The notes: a model not told the origin generated them from the sequence alone. Counted from the stretch's first letter, positions 18,060 through 27,463 are shown. The stretch: 64,000 bases of DNA from Halobaculum roseum (GCF_019880245.1 NZ_CP082286.1:1444521-1508520); one strand, 5' to 3'. Translations and numbers: made by a program.

Positions 18060-18650
18060 TCAGCGTGTCCCGCGCACGTACGTCTGTTCGTGCTCGGGGA
18101 ACACCTCGCGGACGGCGTCGTCGCCGGCCTCCTCGCGGAGGAGGGCGCGGAGTTCGCCCTCGTAGTCGGCCTTCGGCACCTCCTCGGAGGGGCCCGACTC
18201 CACGTCGAGCGTCTCGTCGACGAGGCGGTCGACGGCGCCGCGGCCGAACCCCGAGAGGGGAGAGATGTAGTCGACGCCGTGGCGGTCCTCCAGCGACTGG
18301 GCGAACGCCCGGGAGATGGATGGGACGCGGTCGTCGCGGCGGGTGCCGTCGGCGACGGCGTCCACGTCGCGTTCGGCGACCGACTCCAGGGCGTGCTCGT
18401 GGACGCGCTGGATCCCGTTGCGGGGGAAGCCGTCGGCGCGCATCGCCTCGACGGCCTCGCGGGCGACCTCGGGGTCGAGGTCGTGGGTCTCGAACGGGAA
18501 GCCGAGCGCCTCGGCGGCCCGGCGCGCGTGCTCGTGGTCGTCGGTCACGCCGAAGTGGGCGGTGACGAGCGTCACGTCGTAGAAGCGGTCGAGGACGAGC
18601 GCGGCGAGCGATGAGTCCTTCCCGCCGCTGTAGCACAGTGCGAGCTCCAC
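18060..18650 (-). CDS. PP-loop ATPase (N-type ATP pyrophosphatase)
   Basis: A 196-residue protein opening with the PP-loop LCYSGGKDSSLAALVLDRFYDV (residues 4-25). It also has DADAVADGTRRDD and a YISPLSGFGRGAVDRL segment typical of archaeal adenine-nucleotide alpha-hydrolase-like proteins, such as diphthine-ammonia ligase and tRNA thiolases. It starts with GTG, 7 bases after the PDCD5-like gene. The neighbours (S19e, PDCD5) suggest a role in translation or tRNA/EF2 modification, which is inference. Confidence 0.82.
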   Translation of the reverse strand: MELALCYSGGKDSSLAALVLDRFYDVTLVTAHFGVTDDHEHARRAAEALGFPFETHDLDPEVAREAVEAMRADGFPRNGIQRVHEHALESVAERDVDAVADGTRRDDRVPSISRAFAQSLEDRHGVDYISPLSGFGRGAVDRLVDETLDVESGPSEEVPKADYEGELRALLREEAGDDAVREVFPEHEQTYVRGTR

Positions 18651-18657
18651 GCGTCCG

Positions 18658-19014
18658 TCAGCGGCGGCGGATGTCGAAGCTCTTCTGGTCCGGCTGCAGC
18701 TCGCGCAGCAGCTCCTTCATCTGGTCCTCGTCGATGCGGCCGTTCACCCGGCCGCTCTTCGCCAGCGCCGTGACCTGCTGTTTCACCTGGGCGGCGAAGT
18801 CGGGTTTGCTCATCTCGACGGCGTTGAGCCGCTGGCGCGCGCCGTCGGTGAGGTACTGCTTGAGCAGCGCCTCCTGCTGACGCTCGGCCTGCTCCTGGGC
18901 CGCCTGCTGTGCCTCCGCGTCGCCCTGTCCCTGGCCCTGTGCCTGCTCCTGGAGCTCCTGCATCTTCTGCTCGCGCAGCTCCTCCAATCGCTCGTCGTCG
19001 GGGGTCTCGCTCAT
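18658..19014 (-). CDS. PDCD5/TFAR19-family DNA-binding protein
   Basis: A 118-residue archaeal homologue of human PDCD5. An N-terminal acidic helix ([19 protein letters not shown]) leads into a Gln-rich linker and the conserved core [59 protein letters not shown]. Family members bind DNA or chaperonin; the archaeal role is unclear. It lies downstream of rps19e and directly upstream of a PP-loop gene, a conserved archaeal arrangement. Confidence 0.93.
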   Translation of the reverse strand: MSETPDDERLEELREQKMQELQEQAQGQGQGDAEAQQAAQEQAERQQEALLKQYLTDGARQRLNAVEMSKPDFAAQVKQQVTALAKSGRVNGRIDEDQMKELLRELQPDQKSFDIRRR

Positions 19015-19209
19015 GTCGGATCGAAGTTGCCGGCGAGCGGTCAAAACGATTGTGGGTGCGCGAGCGACGCCGGCGCCCGGCCGGCGGGAACCGCGGCGAC
19101 GACGGCGATAGCGACGGCGCCGCCGCCGGTACTACCCGAACGAACCGACATCGACGGCGCCGCCGCTGGCGACGCGAACATCGAAGAACTCGTCGGCGCG
19201 AACGGCTGC

Positions 19210-19665
19210 TTACGCGTAGCGCTCGAGCTCGGGGCGGTCGAGCTCCTCGAGTACGTCGCCGGCGACCTCGTCCAGGAACGAGCGACCCTCGTCGGTGACG
19301 CGGCGGCCCTCGCCCTGGGCCGTCTCGACGAAGCCCTCCTCCTCGAGCTGCTGGAGCGCGACGCGAATGATCTTGCGCGAGCCGCCCTCGTGCTCGGGCG
19401 GGCTGACGACGTAGCGGTTCGAGCCGTTCTTGGCGCCGCCGTACTCGGTGGCGAGGCGCTCGACGCCGACGGGGCCGCGGTCGGCGACCTTGCGCAGCAG
19501 CGAGGCCGCACGGCGGAACCAGAAGTCCTCCTGCTGGGGCGGGAGCTCCCGGTCCTGACCGGACTTGGCGAACTGCACCCACTCCGGCTGTTCGATGCGA
19601 TCCTCCAGTCGAGCGGCGACCTCGTCGTTGAGGTCCGCCGCCGGGACGTCGTAGAGGGTAACCAT
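19210..19665 (-). CDS. rps19e: 30S ribosomal protein S19e
   Basis: A 151-residue winged-helix ribosomal protein found in archaea and eukaryotes, needed for small-subunit maturation. Recognised by MVTLYDVPAADLNDEVA, the EWVQFAKSGQDRELPPQQEDFWFRRAASLLRKV core, GPVGVERLATEYGGAKNGSNRY, and the terminal VTDEGRSFLDEVAGDVL. It probably leads the operon with the PDCD5-like and PP-loop genes, separated from the former by about 195 bp. Confidence 0.96.
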   Translation of the reverse strand: MVTLYDVPAADLNDEVAARLEDRIEQPEWVQFAKSGQDRELPPQQEDFWFRRAASLLRKVADRGPVGVERLATEYGGAKNGSNRYVVSPPEHEGGSRKIIRVALQQLEEEGFVETAQGEGRRVTDEGRSFLDEVAGDVLEELDRPELERYA

Positions 19666-19771
19666 ACGGGCGATTTCACCGTCGTTCCGTTTAAAGCCGT
19701 CGTATCACCCCTCGCGTGTGAGGCGTCCCCGCGGTCGGTTCCTCGGCTCCGCCTCGGAGCCGCGACCGGCG

Positions 19772-20800
19772 TCACCCGACGCTGTCGGCGCCGATCACGC
19801 TCACGACGACCCCGCCGATGATCACCGGCACCCAGAAGACCGCGCCGCGGTAGATGACGACGGCGCCCAGCGCCGCCGTCGCGGAGACGGAGACCGACGG
19901 GAGCGCCGCGAGCACGGCGACGAGCACCGCCTCGATGCCGCCCGCGCCGCCCGGCAACGGCGTGACCCCCGCGATCGCGCCCATCGGAACGACGAACAGC
20001 ATCGCCGAGAACGGGACCGGCTGGTCGATCGCAAGGAACGCGAGATAGAGGGCGACCATCTGGAGGATCCAGCCGAGCGTCGAGGCCGCAAGCGAGACGG
20101 CGATCCCGGTTCGGTCGGTGGCGACGCGCTCGATGGCGCCGAAGAAGTGGCCGATCCGCGACTCCACCGACTGCTCGGTCGGCGCGGAGAACACCGGCAG
20201 GATCCCGGCGACCCGGCGGATCAGCGGGACGAACGCCCCGACGACCCGCGTTTCGAGCGCGTACCGGTTCTGCCACCCGAGGTAGACGAGTCCGGGGACG
20301 ACGAGCGCGAGCGCGACGACGACGCCGGTCGCAAGCTGGAGCCGGGTTCCGAACGTCGTCTCGGTGGCGAAGTACGCCGCGCCGACGAGCGCGAGCGTGA
20401 TCGAGGGGACGAAGTTGAGCGTGTCCACGCTGGCGATGGCTGCGAGGCCGCGCTCGTACTCCGTGTCGGCGACCGTCGCGATGAGCAGGGCGGTGACGGG
20501 TTCGCCCCCGGCCTGGCCGAACGGCGTGACGTTGTTGGAGAACATCGCGCCGTTGAACACGAGAAACGACCGAAAGACCGAGAGTCGGATGCCCAGCACC
20601 CCGAGCACGGTTCTGAGCGCGACCGCCCAGGCGACGAGCCAGCCGAGGGTGACGAGCACGACGAGCCCGACCGTCCCGGCCGAGGCTCCCCGGAGCACGT
20701 CGAGGAGGTCGCCGACGCCGACGAGATACAGCAACGCGCCGAGGACCGCGAACGCGCCGAGAAACCCGACGACGGTGGCGCGTAGCTGGTCCGAATCCAT
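19772..20800 (-). CDS. lysylphosphatidylglycerol synthase TM-region/UPF0104 membrane protein
   Basis: A 342-residue integral membrane protein with about eight helices, resembling the flippase-like domain of MprF and the YbhN/UPF0104 family. It shows LRTVLGVLGIRLSVFRSFLVFNGAMFSNNVTPFGQAGGEPVTALLIA and the Gly/Pro-rich VPMGAIAGVTPLPGGAGGIEAVLVAVL signature. Family members are implicated in moving lipids or polyprenyl-linked sugars across the membrane. The ATG at 20798-20800 (MDSDQLRATV) is preferred over the longer frame, since the extension is basic and non-hydrophobic. Confidence 0.86.
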   Translation of the reverse strand: MDSDQLRATVVGFLGAFAVLGALLYLVGVGDLLDVLRGASAGTVGLVVLVTLGWLVAWAVALRTVLGVLGIRLSVFRSFLVFNGAMFSNNVTPFGQAGGEPVTALLIATVADTEYERGLAAIASVDTLNFVPSITLALVGAAYFATETTFGTRLQLATGVVVALALVVPGLVYLGWQNRYALETRVVGAFVPLIRRVAGILPVFSAPTEQSVESRIGHFFGAIERVATDRTGIAVSLAASTLGWILQMVALYLAFLAIDQPVPFSAMLFVVPMGAIAGVTPLPGGAGGIEAVLVAVLAALPSVSVSATAALGAVVIYRGAVFWVPVIIGGVVVSVIGADSVG

Positions 20801-20955
20801 GCCCGGACGGTCGCCGGGCGTCCGCTTCAAGCCTCCGAAACCGCGGGCACTGACGAGCGGCGGCCGTCGCGTCCGCGGCCGCCCCGGCCCGGCCCGGCTC
20901 GACGCGTCGCCGCGAAGGGAAACACCGTAGGTGTCGGGGGCGAAACCGGACGGCG

Positions 20956-21843
20956 ATGGACGAACGCGAGGCGCTCGCGCGACTGGCCGACACCCTGCCG
21001 GGCGCGGGCGACGACTGCGCGGTCGTCGGCGACCGGGTGCTCACGACCGACATGCTCCACGAGACGACGGACTTCCCCGCCGGCGTCGACCGCTACACCG
21101 CGGGCTGGCGGGCCGTCGGCGCGTCGCTGTCGGACGTGGCCGCGATGGGCGCCGACGCGGAGGCGGCCGTCGCGGCCTACGGGGCGCCGGAGTTCGACCC
21201 CGGCGAGGTCGACGACTTCGTGCGCGGCGCACGCGAGGTCTGTGCGGCGGTCGACGCCGAGTACGTGGGCGGCGACCTCGACCGTCACGACGAGTTCACC
21301 GTCGCGACGACCGCGCTCGGCGAGACCGACGACCCGATCCGTCGCGGCGGCGCCGACCGCGGCGACGCGGTGTGCGTGACGGGCGCGCTCGGCCGCAGCG
21401 CCGCCGCCGTCCGCGCGTTCGAGGACGGCGACGCCGAGCGCGGGAACGAGCTGTTCCGCTTCACCCCGCGCGTCGCCGCCGGCGTCGCGCTCCGACCGTA
21501 CGCGACGGCGATGATGGACTCCAGCGACGGGCTCGCGCGCTCGCTGCACCAGCTCGTCGAGGCGAGCGACGTGAGCGACCTCGGGATGGACATCACCGAG
21601 TCGTACGTCCCCGTCGACGACGCGGTTCGGGAGGTGTTCGACGACGCCGAGGCGCGCCGGGAGGCGGCGCTGTTCTTCGGCGAGGACTTCGAGCTGGTGT
21701 TCACGCTCCCGAGCGACGCCGTCGACGACGCCCGCGAGGCCTCGCCGACGCCGATCTCGGTGATCGGAAACGTGACCTGGGACGGCGTCAGGATGGACGG
21801 CGAGCCGCTCCCGGACCGCGGCTACGAGCACGCGGGCGAGTGA
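20956..21843 (+). CDS. thiL: thiamine-monophosphate kinase
   Basis: Phosphorylates thiamine monophosphate to thiamine diphosphate. The 295-residue protein belongs to the AIR-synthase-like ATP-binding family: GAGDDCAVVGDRVLTTDMLHE holds the metal-binding Asp pair, RAVGASLSDVAAMGADA the conserved SDxAAMG, and VGGDLDRHDEFTVATTALG and MMDSSDGLARSLHQL the others. It is divergent from the flippase-like gene with about 155 bp between them. Confidence 0.93.
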   Translation: MDEREALARLADTLPGAGDDCAVVGDRVLTTDMLHETTDFPAGVDRYTAGWRAVGASLSDVAAMGADAEAAVAAYGAPEFDPGEVDDFVRGAREVCAAVDAEYVGGDLDRHDEFTVATTALGETDDPIRRGGADRGDAVCVTGALGRSAAAVRAFEDGDAERGNELFRFTPRVAAGVALRPYATAMMDSSDGLARSLHQLVEASDVSDLGMDITESYVPVDDAVREVFDDAEARREAALFFGEDFELVFTLPSDAVDDAREASPTPISVIGNVTWDGVRMDGEPLPDRGYEHAGE

Positions 21844-21901
21844 CCGCGACGGCGGCGGCGGTCGCTGACGACGCCGCGGTCGCGCGTCCCAGGCCGGTCG
21901 A

Positions 21902-23038
21902 TCAGATCGTCGTCACCTGGATCGGCACGAGCATGAAACACAGGAGGCCGAGGGCGAACGTGAACACGCCGACGGCGATGCGTTTCGGGCCGAGCGCGGT
22001 GTCGTCGATCGGCTCCGCGGGGCCGCGGTAGGCGATGAACGCCGAGAACAGCCCCCAGAAGGCCCACAGCCCGACGGACTCGTTGAGCCCGAGGCCGCGA
22101 ACGAAATAGAGGTACGCGGCGATGCCGAACAGCGCGGTGGGCACGAACGCCGCGACCGTCTCCTGACGCCGGCCGACCATCGCGCGGACGATGTGGCCGC
22201 CGTCGAGCTGGCCGACCGGGAGGAGGTTGAGCACCGTGAAGAACATCCCGACCCACGCGCCCATGACCACCGGGTGAGCGGTTTTCGTCGGGTCGGTGTA
22301 GCCGGTCGGCTGGTTCAACGCGGCGGCGATCAGGTCCAACAGCGGCGGGTTGTTGAACACGATGACCTGGCCGCCCCCGCCCAGCACCGACTGCGGGACC
22401 GTGAACGGCCCGAGGAGGAGGCCGACCACCGTGACGACGATCGTGGCGGCCAGGCCCGCGAGCGGGCCGGCGACGCCGATGTCGAACAGCGCCTCCCGGT
22501 CGGGCATCTGCCCGCGCATTCGGATGATCGCGCCCATCGTCCCGAACGGGAGGATGAAGGGGATCACGTACGGGAGCGACACGTCGACGCCGTGGTAACG
22601 ACCGAGCGCGTAGTGGCCGAGTTCGTGCGTCAACAGCACGCCGAGGACGGCCGCGGTGAAGGGCCACGCCTGTAACACGGAGAGGGGGTTCTCCTGGATC
22701 GTCGAGAAGGGGACGTAGTACCACGCCGTGGCACCGACGAGCAGCGTCGTCACCACCGTGGCGACGAACAGCCCGACGTTGAGCCAGGGAACGCCGTCGA
22801 GGCCGTCGGCGTACGGGCGGGCGACGATCACGTCCAGCCCGGAGTCGGTGGTGACGACCTGCACCTCGTAGCCGGCCTCCCGGAACGCCGGCCAGACGCG
22901 ACGGACGAGCTCGCGCTCGCCCACGTCGCTGATCCCGTAGTAGAGGATCCGATCGTCGTCCCGTCGGATCTCCGAACAATGGAAGACGGCGTCCAGTTCG
23001 GGGGGACGGGGATAGTCGGCTTCGGCCGTCTCACTCAT
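21902..23038 (-). CDS. M50 site-2 protease-like metalloprotease with N-terminal soluble domain
   Basis: A 378-residue membrane metalloprotease. Residues 1-85 form a soluble domain; membrane helices then flank LLTHELGHYALGRYHG (HExxH) and NLLPVGQLDGGHIVRAMVG, the second zinc-ligand motif. It belongs to the archaeal/plant EGY-like branch of site-2 proteases, which often carry an N-terminal domain and lack PDZ. Its substrate is not known; regulated intramembrane proteolysis of membrane-tethered regulators is the family role. The ATG at 23036-23038 (MSETAEADYPRP) is preferred over one 27 bases upstream. Confidence 0.9.
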   Translation of the reverse strand: MSETAEADYPRPPELDAVFHCSEIRRDDDRILYYGISDVGERELVRRVWPAFREAGYEVQVVTTDSGLDVIVARPYADGLDGVPWLNVGLFVATVVTTLLVGATAWYYVPFSTIQENPLSVLQAWPFTAAVLGVLLTHELGHYALGRYHGVDVSLPYVIPFILPFGTMGAIIRMRGQMPDREALFDIGVAGPLAGLAATIVVTVVGLLLGPFTVPQSVLGGGGQVIVFNNPPLLDLIAAALNQPTGYTDPTKTAHPVVMGAWVGMFFTVLNLLPVGQLDGGHIVRAMVGRRQETVAAFVPTALFGIAAYLYFVRGLGLNESVGLWAFWGLFSAFIAYRGPAEPIDDTALGPKRIAVGVFTFALGLLCFMLVPIQVTTI

Positions 23039-23249
23039 CGACGGCAGTTCGCCGCGAACGGGCATAAGTCCTCGGCGACGGGAGCGTCGTCGCCGACGGC
23101 ATGACCGACGGGCGGGAGCCGGCGTCGGCGCTCCGGGTTCGGACTGGAACGGATCGGGGCGGGAGAATCGAGTCGACGGGAGAGACGCCGGATCGGCGCG
23201 GGGACCACCCGTGCGCGGGGACCGGTTCGGGGCCGTCGGGTCTGCGTCG

Positions 23250-23516
23250 TCAGTTCGCCGGCTCGATGCGCCAGGTGGTCGCGGACGTGTACGACCACTT
23301 CTCGATGGAGAGCCCGCAGGCGGAGTCCTTGAGCTTCACCATCAGGGCGCCGATCTCCTTCGGCGAGAGGCCGACTTCCTCGGCGATGAACTTGCTCTTG
23401 AAGTAGAGCTCGCCGTCCTCGGCCTTCTCACGCAGGAACGTCGCGAGACGCTCCTCCTTGGAGGGGGTGTCGGTCGAGGCGCGGTCGGTGTCGGAGGGTT
23501 GCACGGTTGCGCTCAT
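23250..23516 (-). CDS. small winged-helix-like haloarchaeal protein
   Basis: An 88-residue protein with an unstructured 20-residue N-terminus and a compact domain: RLATFLREKAEDGELYFKSKFIAEEVGLSPKEIGALMVKLKDSA followed by IEKWSYTSATTWRIEPA. The middle reads like a helix-turn-helix with a wing, a type seen in a conserved haloarchaeal family (DUF7123 from memory). A good Shine-Dalgarno GAGGTGA precedes the ATG (plus-strand 23518-23526). A TATA-like TTTATATC on the minus strand lies at about 23552-23559, consistent with strong expression. It probably binds DNA. Confidence 0.8.
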   Translation of the reverse strand: MSATVQPSDTDRASTDTPSKEERLATFLREKAEDGELYFKSKFIAEEVGLSPKEIGALMVKLKDSACGLSIEKWSYTSATTWRIEPAN

Positions 23517-23920
23517 TGTGTCACCTCGATTCACCCTACGGACAGCCGGGGGGATATAAAGTCGAGTCCGTTGAGTGCGATTCGGCTCCGTTCAGGGGAT
23601 TTCTGCCGTGAAACGTGGTGTCGCCGACCGTTCACGACTCTTTTGAATTCGTTTAGAATGTTTATCGCCGATTCTGAGGTCGTTTGATAGATGCTTCAGG
23701 GTACTGTCCAGATAGGTCCATCGGCGATTGATTCCGGTTTCGAGAGGCGGAATATATCGTCCGCCGCGGTCGCGCGCGCCGTCGTCGGACGACGCGGGAT
23801 CGCGGTTGTGGGTCGCGACAGGTCGGTCGACGGGGTGAAGATTGCCGTCAACGCCGTCGGATCCGTGGGCGTCGCGCGGTCGCCGAGGGAGTGAGTCCCC
23901 ACGGCAAGTAGGTCGCGGAG
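23517..23920. other. 404-bp intergenic region, promoter at the left end, no convincing gene
   Basis: The left 45 bp hold the Shine-Dalgarno and TATA-like sequence of the leftward winged-helix gene. Bases 23630-23700 are A/T-rich for this genome (TTGAATTCGTTTAGAATGTTTATCG) and look promoter-like for a rightward transcript. The following 200 bp are open for 67-68 codons on both strands, but neither reading resembles a protein I recognise. A short degraded gene or a small RNA cannot be excluded. Confidence 0.4.
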
Positions 23921-24793
23921 CTACTGAGACCGCTCGTGTACCCAGAACTCGTCGTTCTCGGTCGTCTCCTTCTTGAATATCGGGACCTCGTCCTTGAGCC
24001 GGTTGATGCCGTCCTCGACGGTCCGGAACGCCTCGGTCCGGTGGCCCGCGAGCACGACGACGAAGACGATGTCCTCGCCGTCTGCGACGACGCCGACGCG
24101 GTGGTGCATCCGCACGTCGAAGACCCCCTCCCGCGCCTCGAGCTCGCGCTCGATGCGGGCCATCCGATCGGCGGCGACGCCCTCGTACTTCTCGAACTCC
24201 AGCGCCTCGGTCCGGTCGTCGTCCGGGGCGTCCTTCGCGCGGACGCGGCCGGTGAACGTCGCGATGGCGCCCGACCGGTCGGCGCCCTCGCTGGCTTTCG
24301 CTTCGTCGATGAGCGCCTCCAGGGTGACGTGCGGCTCCGCGTCCTCGATGTGGTCGACGAGATCCTCGACCGACAGCTCGTCCGCGTCGCCGACGCGAGC
24401 GACAACGTCGCCCGGGACGGCCTCGTCGCCGACGACGACCGTCGGCAGGCGGAGCCGGGAGAACCCCGCGACGAGGGCGTAGTCGAAGTCGGGGGCCAGC
24501 CGGTCGAGCAGATCGGGGAACGTCTCGCCGGCGCCGGCGCCGGTCCACCCGCCGTCGTCGCCGAGGCGGTAGGCGGCGCCGGGGCCGCGATCCGTGTCTC
24601 CGGGCCCGCCAGCCGAGCCGGCCGCCGATTCGTCCGCCGGTTCGTCCGCGTCGGCCGGTCGACCGGCCGATCCGGCGGCGGTCCCGCCGTCACCGTCGTC
24701 GCGGCGGATGGTCGCCACGCGGCCGTCGAGCCGCGCCGACAGGGGGGCCAGGAGGTCGGCCGCGCCGGGGCCGACAAGCGAGAGCGTGCGCAT
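23921..24793 (-). CDS. moaE: molybdopterin synthase MoaE with degenerate MobB-like N-terminus
   Basis: A 290-residue fusion. Residues about 150-290 are MoaE, the large subunit that inserts sulfur into precursor Z: GAIATFTGRVRAKDAPDDDRTEALEFEKYEGVAADRMARIERELE, HHRVGVVADGEDIVFVVVLAGHR and the catalytic-lysine FKKETTENDEFWV. Residues 1-130 look like a MobB GTPase (LVGPGAADLLAPLSARLDGRVATIR, DYALVAGFSRLRLPTVVVGDE), but the P-loop GKT/S is missing, so nucleotide binding is unlikely. A 35-residue acidic, Ala/Pro/Asp-rich linker lies around 33-75. Supplies cofactor for molybdo- and tungstoenzymes. Confidence 0.9.
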   Translation of the reverse strand: MRTLSLVGPGAADLLAPLSARLDGRVATIRRDDGDGGTAAGSAGRPADADEPADESAAGSAGGPGDTDRGPGAAYRLGDDGGWTGAGAGETFPDLLDRLAPDFDYALVAGFSRLRLPTVVVGDEAVPGDVVARVGDADELSVEDLVDHIEDAEPHVTLEALIDEAKASEGADRSGAIATFTGRVRAKDAPDDDRTEALEFEKYEGVAADRMARIERELEAREGVFDVRMHHRVGVVADGEDIVFVVVLAGHRTEAFRTVEDGINRLKDEVPIFKKETTENDEFWVHERSQ

Positions 24794-24928
24794 GTCAGGG
24801 AGAGGGCGAGCGACCGGCTTAGGCCTTCGGCCCGCGGGGACGGTTCGGGCGGCTCGGCGCCTGACAGTCGGTACCGAGCCGGGATCGCTCCGGGAGCCTT
24901 AAGAGCGAAACGGGGGTAGGCGAGTGCA

Positions 24929-25645
24929 ATGAGAGTAGTCCTGTCGCTCGGCGGGAGCGTCCTCGCGCCGGAACTCGACTCCGGACGCGTGGCGGCGTAC
25001 GCGAACGCCATCGAGCGGTTGGTCGACGAGGGCTGTGAGCTGGGGGTCGTCGTCGGCGGCGGCGGCGTCGCGCGCGACTACATCAGCGCGGCCCGAGATC
25101 TGGACGCCAACGAGGTCCAGCTCGACCAGCTGGGCATCGACGTGACGCGGGTGAACGCCCGGCTGCTCATCACCGCGCTGGGCCCGTCGGTCGACCCCTC
25201 CCCCGCGCATGACTACGACGAGGCGGCCGACGCCATCCGCCGCGGCGACGTGTCGGTGATGGGCGGCGTCACGCCGGGACAGACCACCGACGCCGTCGCG
25301 GCCGCCCTCGGGGAGTACGTCGACGCCGACCTCCTCGTGTACGCCACGGGCGCGGACGGCATCTACGACGCCGACCCGAACGTCGACGAGTCGGCCACGC
25401 AGTTCGCGGAGATGACGCCCGAGGAACTGGTCGAGGTCATCGTGCCGATGAGCCGCGACGCCGGCGCCTCCGCGCCGGTCGACCTGCTGGCGGCGAAGCT
25501 CATCCAGCGCGCCGGGATGCGGACGGTCGTCCTCGACGGCCACGACCCCGAGGCCGTCGAGAACGCGGTACTGTACGGCGAACACACCGGGACCGACGTG
25601 GTTCCCGCCGGCGGCGACGAGCCGACGTACTGGGCGCAACGATGA
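24929..25645 (+). CDS. pyrH: uridylate kinase (UMP kinase)
   Basis: Phosphorylates UMP to UDP. The 238-residue amino-acid-kinase-fold protein has VVLSLGGSVLAPELDSG (phosphate loop), LGVVVGGGGVARDYISAARDL, VSVMGGVTPGQTTDAVAAALGEYVDADLLVYATGADGIYDADP, and PVDLLAAKLIQRAGM. The lysS start codon overlaps its stop (ATGA), so they are cotranscribed. A TATA-like CCTTAAGAG lies about 30 bp before the start. Confidence 0.95.
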   Translation: MRVVLSLGGSVLAPELDSGRVAAYANAIERLVDEGCELGVVVGGGGVARDYISAARDLDANEVQLDQLGIDVTRVNARLLITALGPSVDPSPAHDYDEAADAIRRGDVSVMGGVTPGQTTDAVAAALGEYVDADLLVYATGADGIYDADPNVDESATQFAEMTPEELVEVIVPMSRDAGASAPVDLLAAKLIQRAGMRTVVLDGHDPEAVENAVLYGEHTGTDVVPAGGDEPTYWAQR

Positions 25646-27369
25646 GTAGCGAGGACGAACGCAGTGAGTCCTCGGACCGAACGGGGAGCGCAGCGACCCG
25701 TGAGGACGACGATCCCGCCGTCGACCCGCACGCGGTCGGCGGCCGCGGCGACGGGGACGGCGACGCACACCACGCCTTCTGGGCCGACGAGGTCGCCGAC
25801 GAGATCGAGGCGCGCGACCCCGACGAGCCGATCGTGATCAAGGGCGGCGTCTCGCCCTCGGGCATCGCCCACATCGGCAACTTCAACGAGATCATCCGGG
25901 GCTACTTCGTCGCGGCGGTGCTTCGCGAGCGGGGCCACGAGGTCCGGCAGGTGTTCACCAGCGACGACAAGGACGCCCTCCGGAAGCTCCCCCGGAAGCT
26001 GGCGGACACCGACGGCGACATCGTCGAGCTGGGCGACGTGAACGCCGGCGCGCTCGGCCAGAACCTCGGGAAGCCGTACACGGACATCCCGGACCCGTTC
26101 GAGGACGGCCACGATTCCTACGCCGCCCACTTCGCGGCGCTGTTGTCGGCCGACGCCGAGGCCCTCGACATCCCGGTCGAGATGGTGTCGAACACGGAGC
26201 TGTACGCCGACGGCGCCTTCGACGACGTGGTCGAACGCGTGCTGCGCAACGCCGACGCGGCCCGCGAGACGCTGGGGAAGTACCAGGACAAGGTCGACGA
26301 GGACTACGTCCCGTTCATGCCGCAGTGCTCGGAGTGCGGCATGCTGACGCAGGACGTGACCGAGGTGGATCTCGACGCCCGCGAGGTCCACTACCGCTGT
26401 TCGGGGATCGAGGCGGGCGAGCGGTTCATGGAGGGATGCGGCCACGAGGGCGTCGCCACCTTCCGCGAGGGGAAGCTCCCGTGGCGCTTCGAGTGGCCCG
26501 CCCAGTGGGAGGTGCTCGGGGTCGACTTCGAGCCGTTCGGCAAGGACCACGCGGAGGGCTCCTGGCCCAGCGGCGTCGACATCGCCCGGAACGTCCTCGG
26601 CATCGAGCCGCCCGTCCCGATGGTGTACGAGTGGTTCACGCTCAACGGCGAGTCGCTGTCCTCCTCGGAGGGACACGTCGTCACCGTCCAGGAGGTGCTC
26701 GACCTCATCGAGCCGGAGGTGCTTCGCTACTTCTTCGTCCGGAACCCGAAGAAGGCGAAGGACTTCGACGTCGAGCGCCTGGACCAGTTGGTCAACGAGT
26801 TCGACCGCTTCGAGCGCGCGTACTTCGGCGATGCGGACCCCGACGAGCGCTTCGCGGCGTTCGCCGAGCGGGCGTACCCGTTCGTCGTCGACGAGGTGCG
26901 GGAGGGGCGCGTTCGGCTCCCGTACACCTTCGCGGCGGTGCTGGGCATGGTCGACGACCGCGAGTTCCGGATCCAACTCGCGCGCGACGAGGGACACTTC
27001 GCCGACGACACGCCCGAGTGGGCCATCGAGGACGCCCTGGAACGCGTCGAGCGCGCCCGCCGGTGGGCCGAGCGCTGCGACAACGAGTACAACTACCGCC
27101 TCCAGTCCGAACTGCCGGAACACGACTTCGAACCCGCCGTCGAGGCCGCCCTCGACGACCTGGCCGACTTCGTCGCCGCGGGCAACGACGGCGAGGCGAT
27201 CCAGGGCGAGATCTACGAGACCGCCCGGCGCCACGACGTGGAGGTCGGCGACTTCTTCGCCGCCGGCTACCGGCTGTTCTTCGACGAGACGCAGGGGCCG
27301 CGGCTGGGCGAGTTCCTCGGCGAGCTGGAGCGCGAGTTCGTCGTTTCGCGGTTGCGCCGGGAATCGTAA
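25642..27369 (+). CDS. lysS: lysyl-tRNA synthetase, class I
   Basis: Archaeal class I LysRS of 575 residues. After a 45-residue acidic tail it shows VIKGGVSPSGIAHIGNFNEIIRGYFV with the HIGH-like HIGN (77-80), a zinc-binding cysteine cluster (QCSECGMLTQ...CSG...CGH), and ESLSSSEGHVVTV as the KMSKS equivalent near 337-345. The ATG overlaps the pyrH stop. Residues 4-21 (DERSESSDRTGSAATRE) are encoded by a 54-bp repeat also present inside the GH32 gene at 36635-36688, so this N-terminal stretch looks inserted. It charges tRNA-Lys, whose gene lies at 63823. Confidence 0.96.
   Translation: MSSEDERSESSDRTGSAATREDDDPAVDPHAVGGRGDGDGDAHHAFWADEVADEIEARDPDEPIVIKGGVSPSGIAHIGNFNEIIRGYFVAAVLRERGHEVRQVFTSDDKDALRKLPRKLADTDGDIVELGDVNAGALGQNLGKPYTDIPDPFEDGHDSYAAHFAALLSADAEALDIPVEMVSNTELYADGAFDDVVERVLRNADAARETLGKYQDKVDEDYVPFMPQCSECGMLTQDVTEVDLDAREVHYRCSGIEAGERFMEGCGHEGVATFREGKLPWRFEWPAQWEVLGVDFEPFGKDHAEGSWPSGVDIARNVLGIEPPVPMVYEWFTLNGESLSSSEGHVVTVQEVLDLIEPEVLRYFFVRNPKKAKDFDVERLDQLVNEFDRFERAYFGDADPDERFAAFAERAYPFVVDEVREGRVRLPYTFAAVLGMVDDREFRIQLARDEGHFADDTPEWAIEDALERVERARRWAERCDNEYNYRLQSELPEHDFEPAVEAALDDLADFVAAGNDGEAIQGEIYETARRHDVEVGDFFAAGYRLFFDETQGPRLGEFLGELEREFVVSRLRRES
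25651..25704 (+). repeat. 54-bp coding repeat, copy 1 (within lysS)
   Basis: The 54 bases match 36635-36688 at 48 positions by direct comparison. They encode EDERSESSDRTGSAATRE in the lysS frame. The conserved core is CGAACGGGGAGCG followed by AGCGACCCGTGAG. The other copy is read in the same frame and yields a near-identical peptide. Confidence 0.88.
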
Positions 27370-27463
27370 CCGGAAGCGACGCGGGACGCCGGCTCCCGGC
27401 GTCAGCCGCGGGCGACGGGTACGCCCGTTCGAAATCCCGTGATCCGGATCGGCCGCGAGACGA

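Noticed and set aside
23691..23902. Small open frames on both strands (67 and 68 codons)
   Set aside because: Neither shows a recognisable motif or ribosome-binding site; kept only as a note in the intergenic entry.
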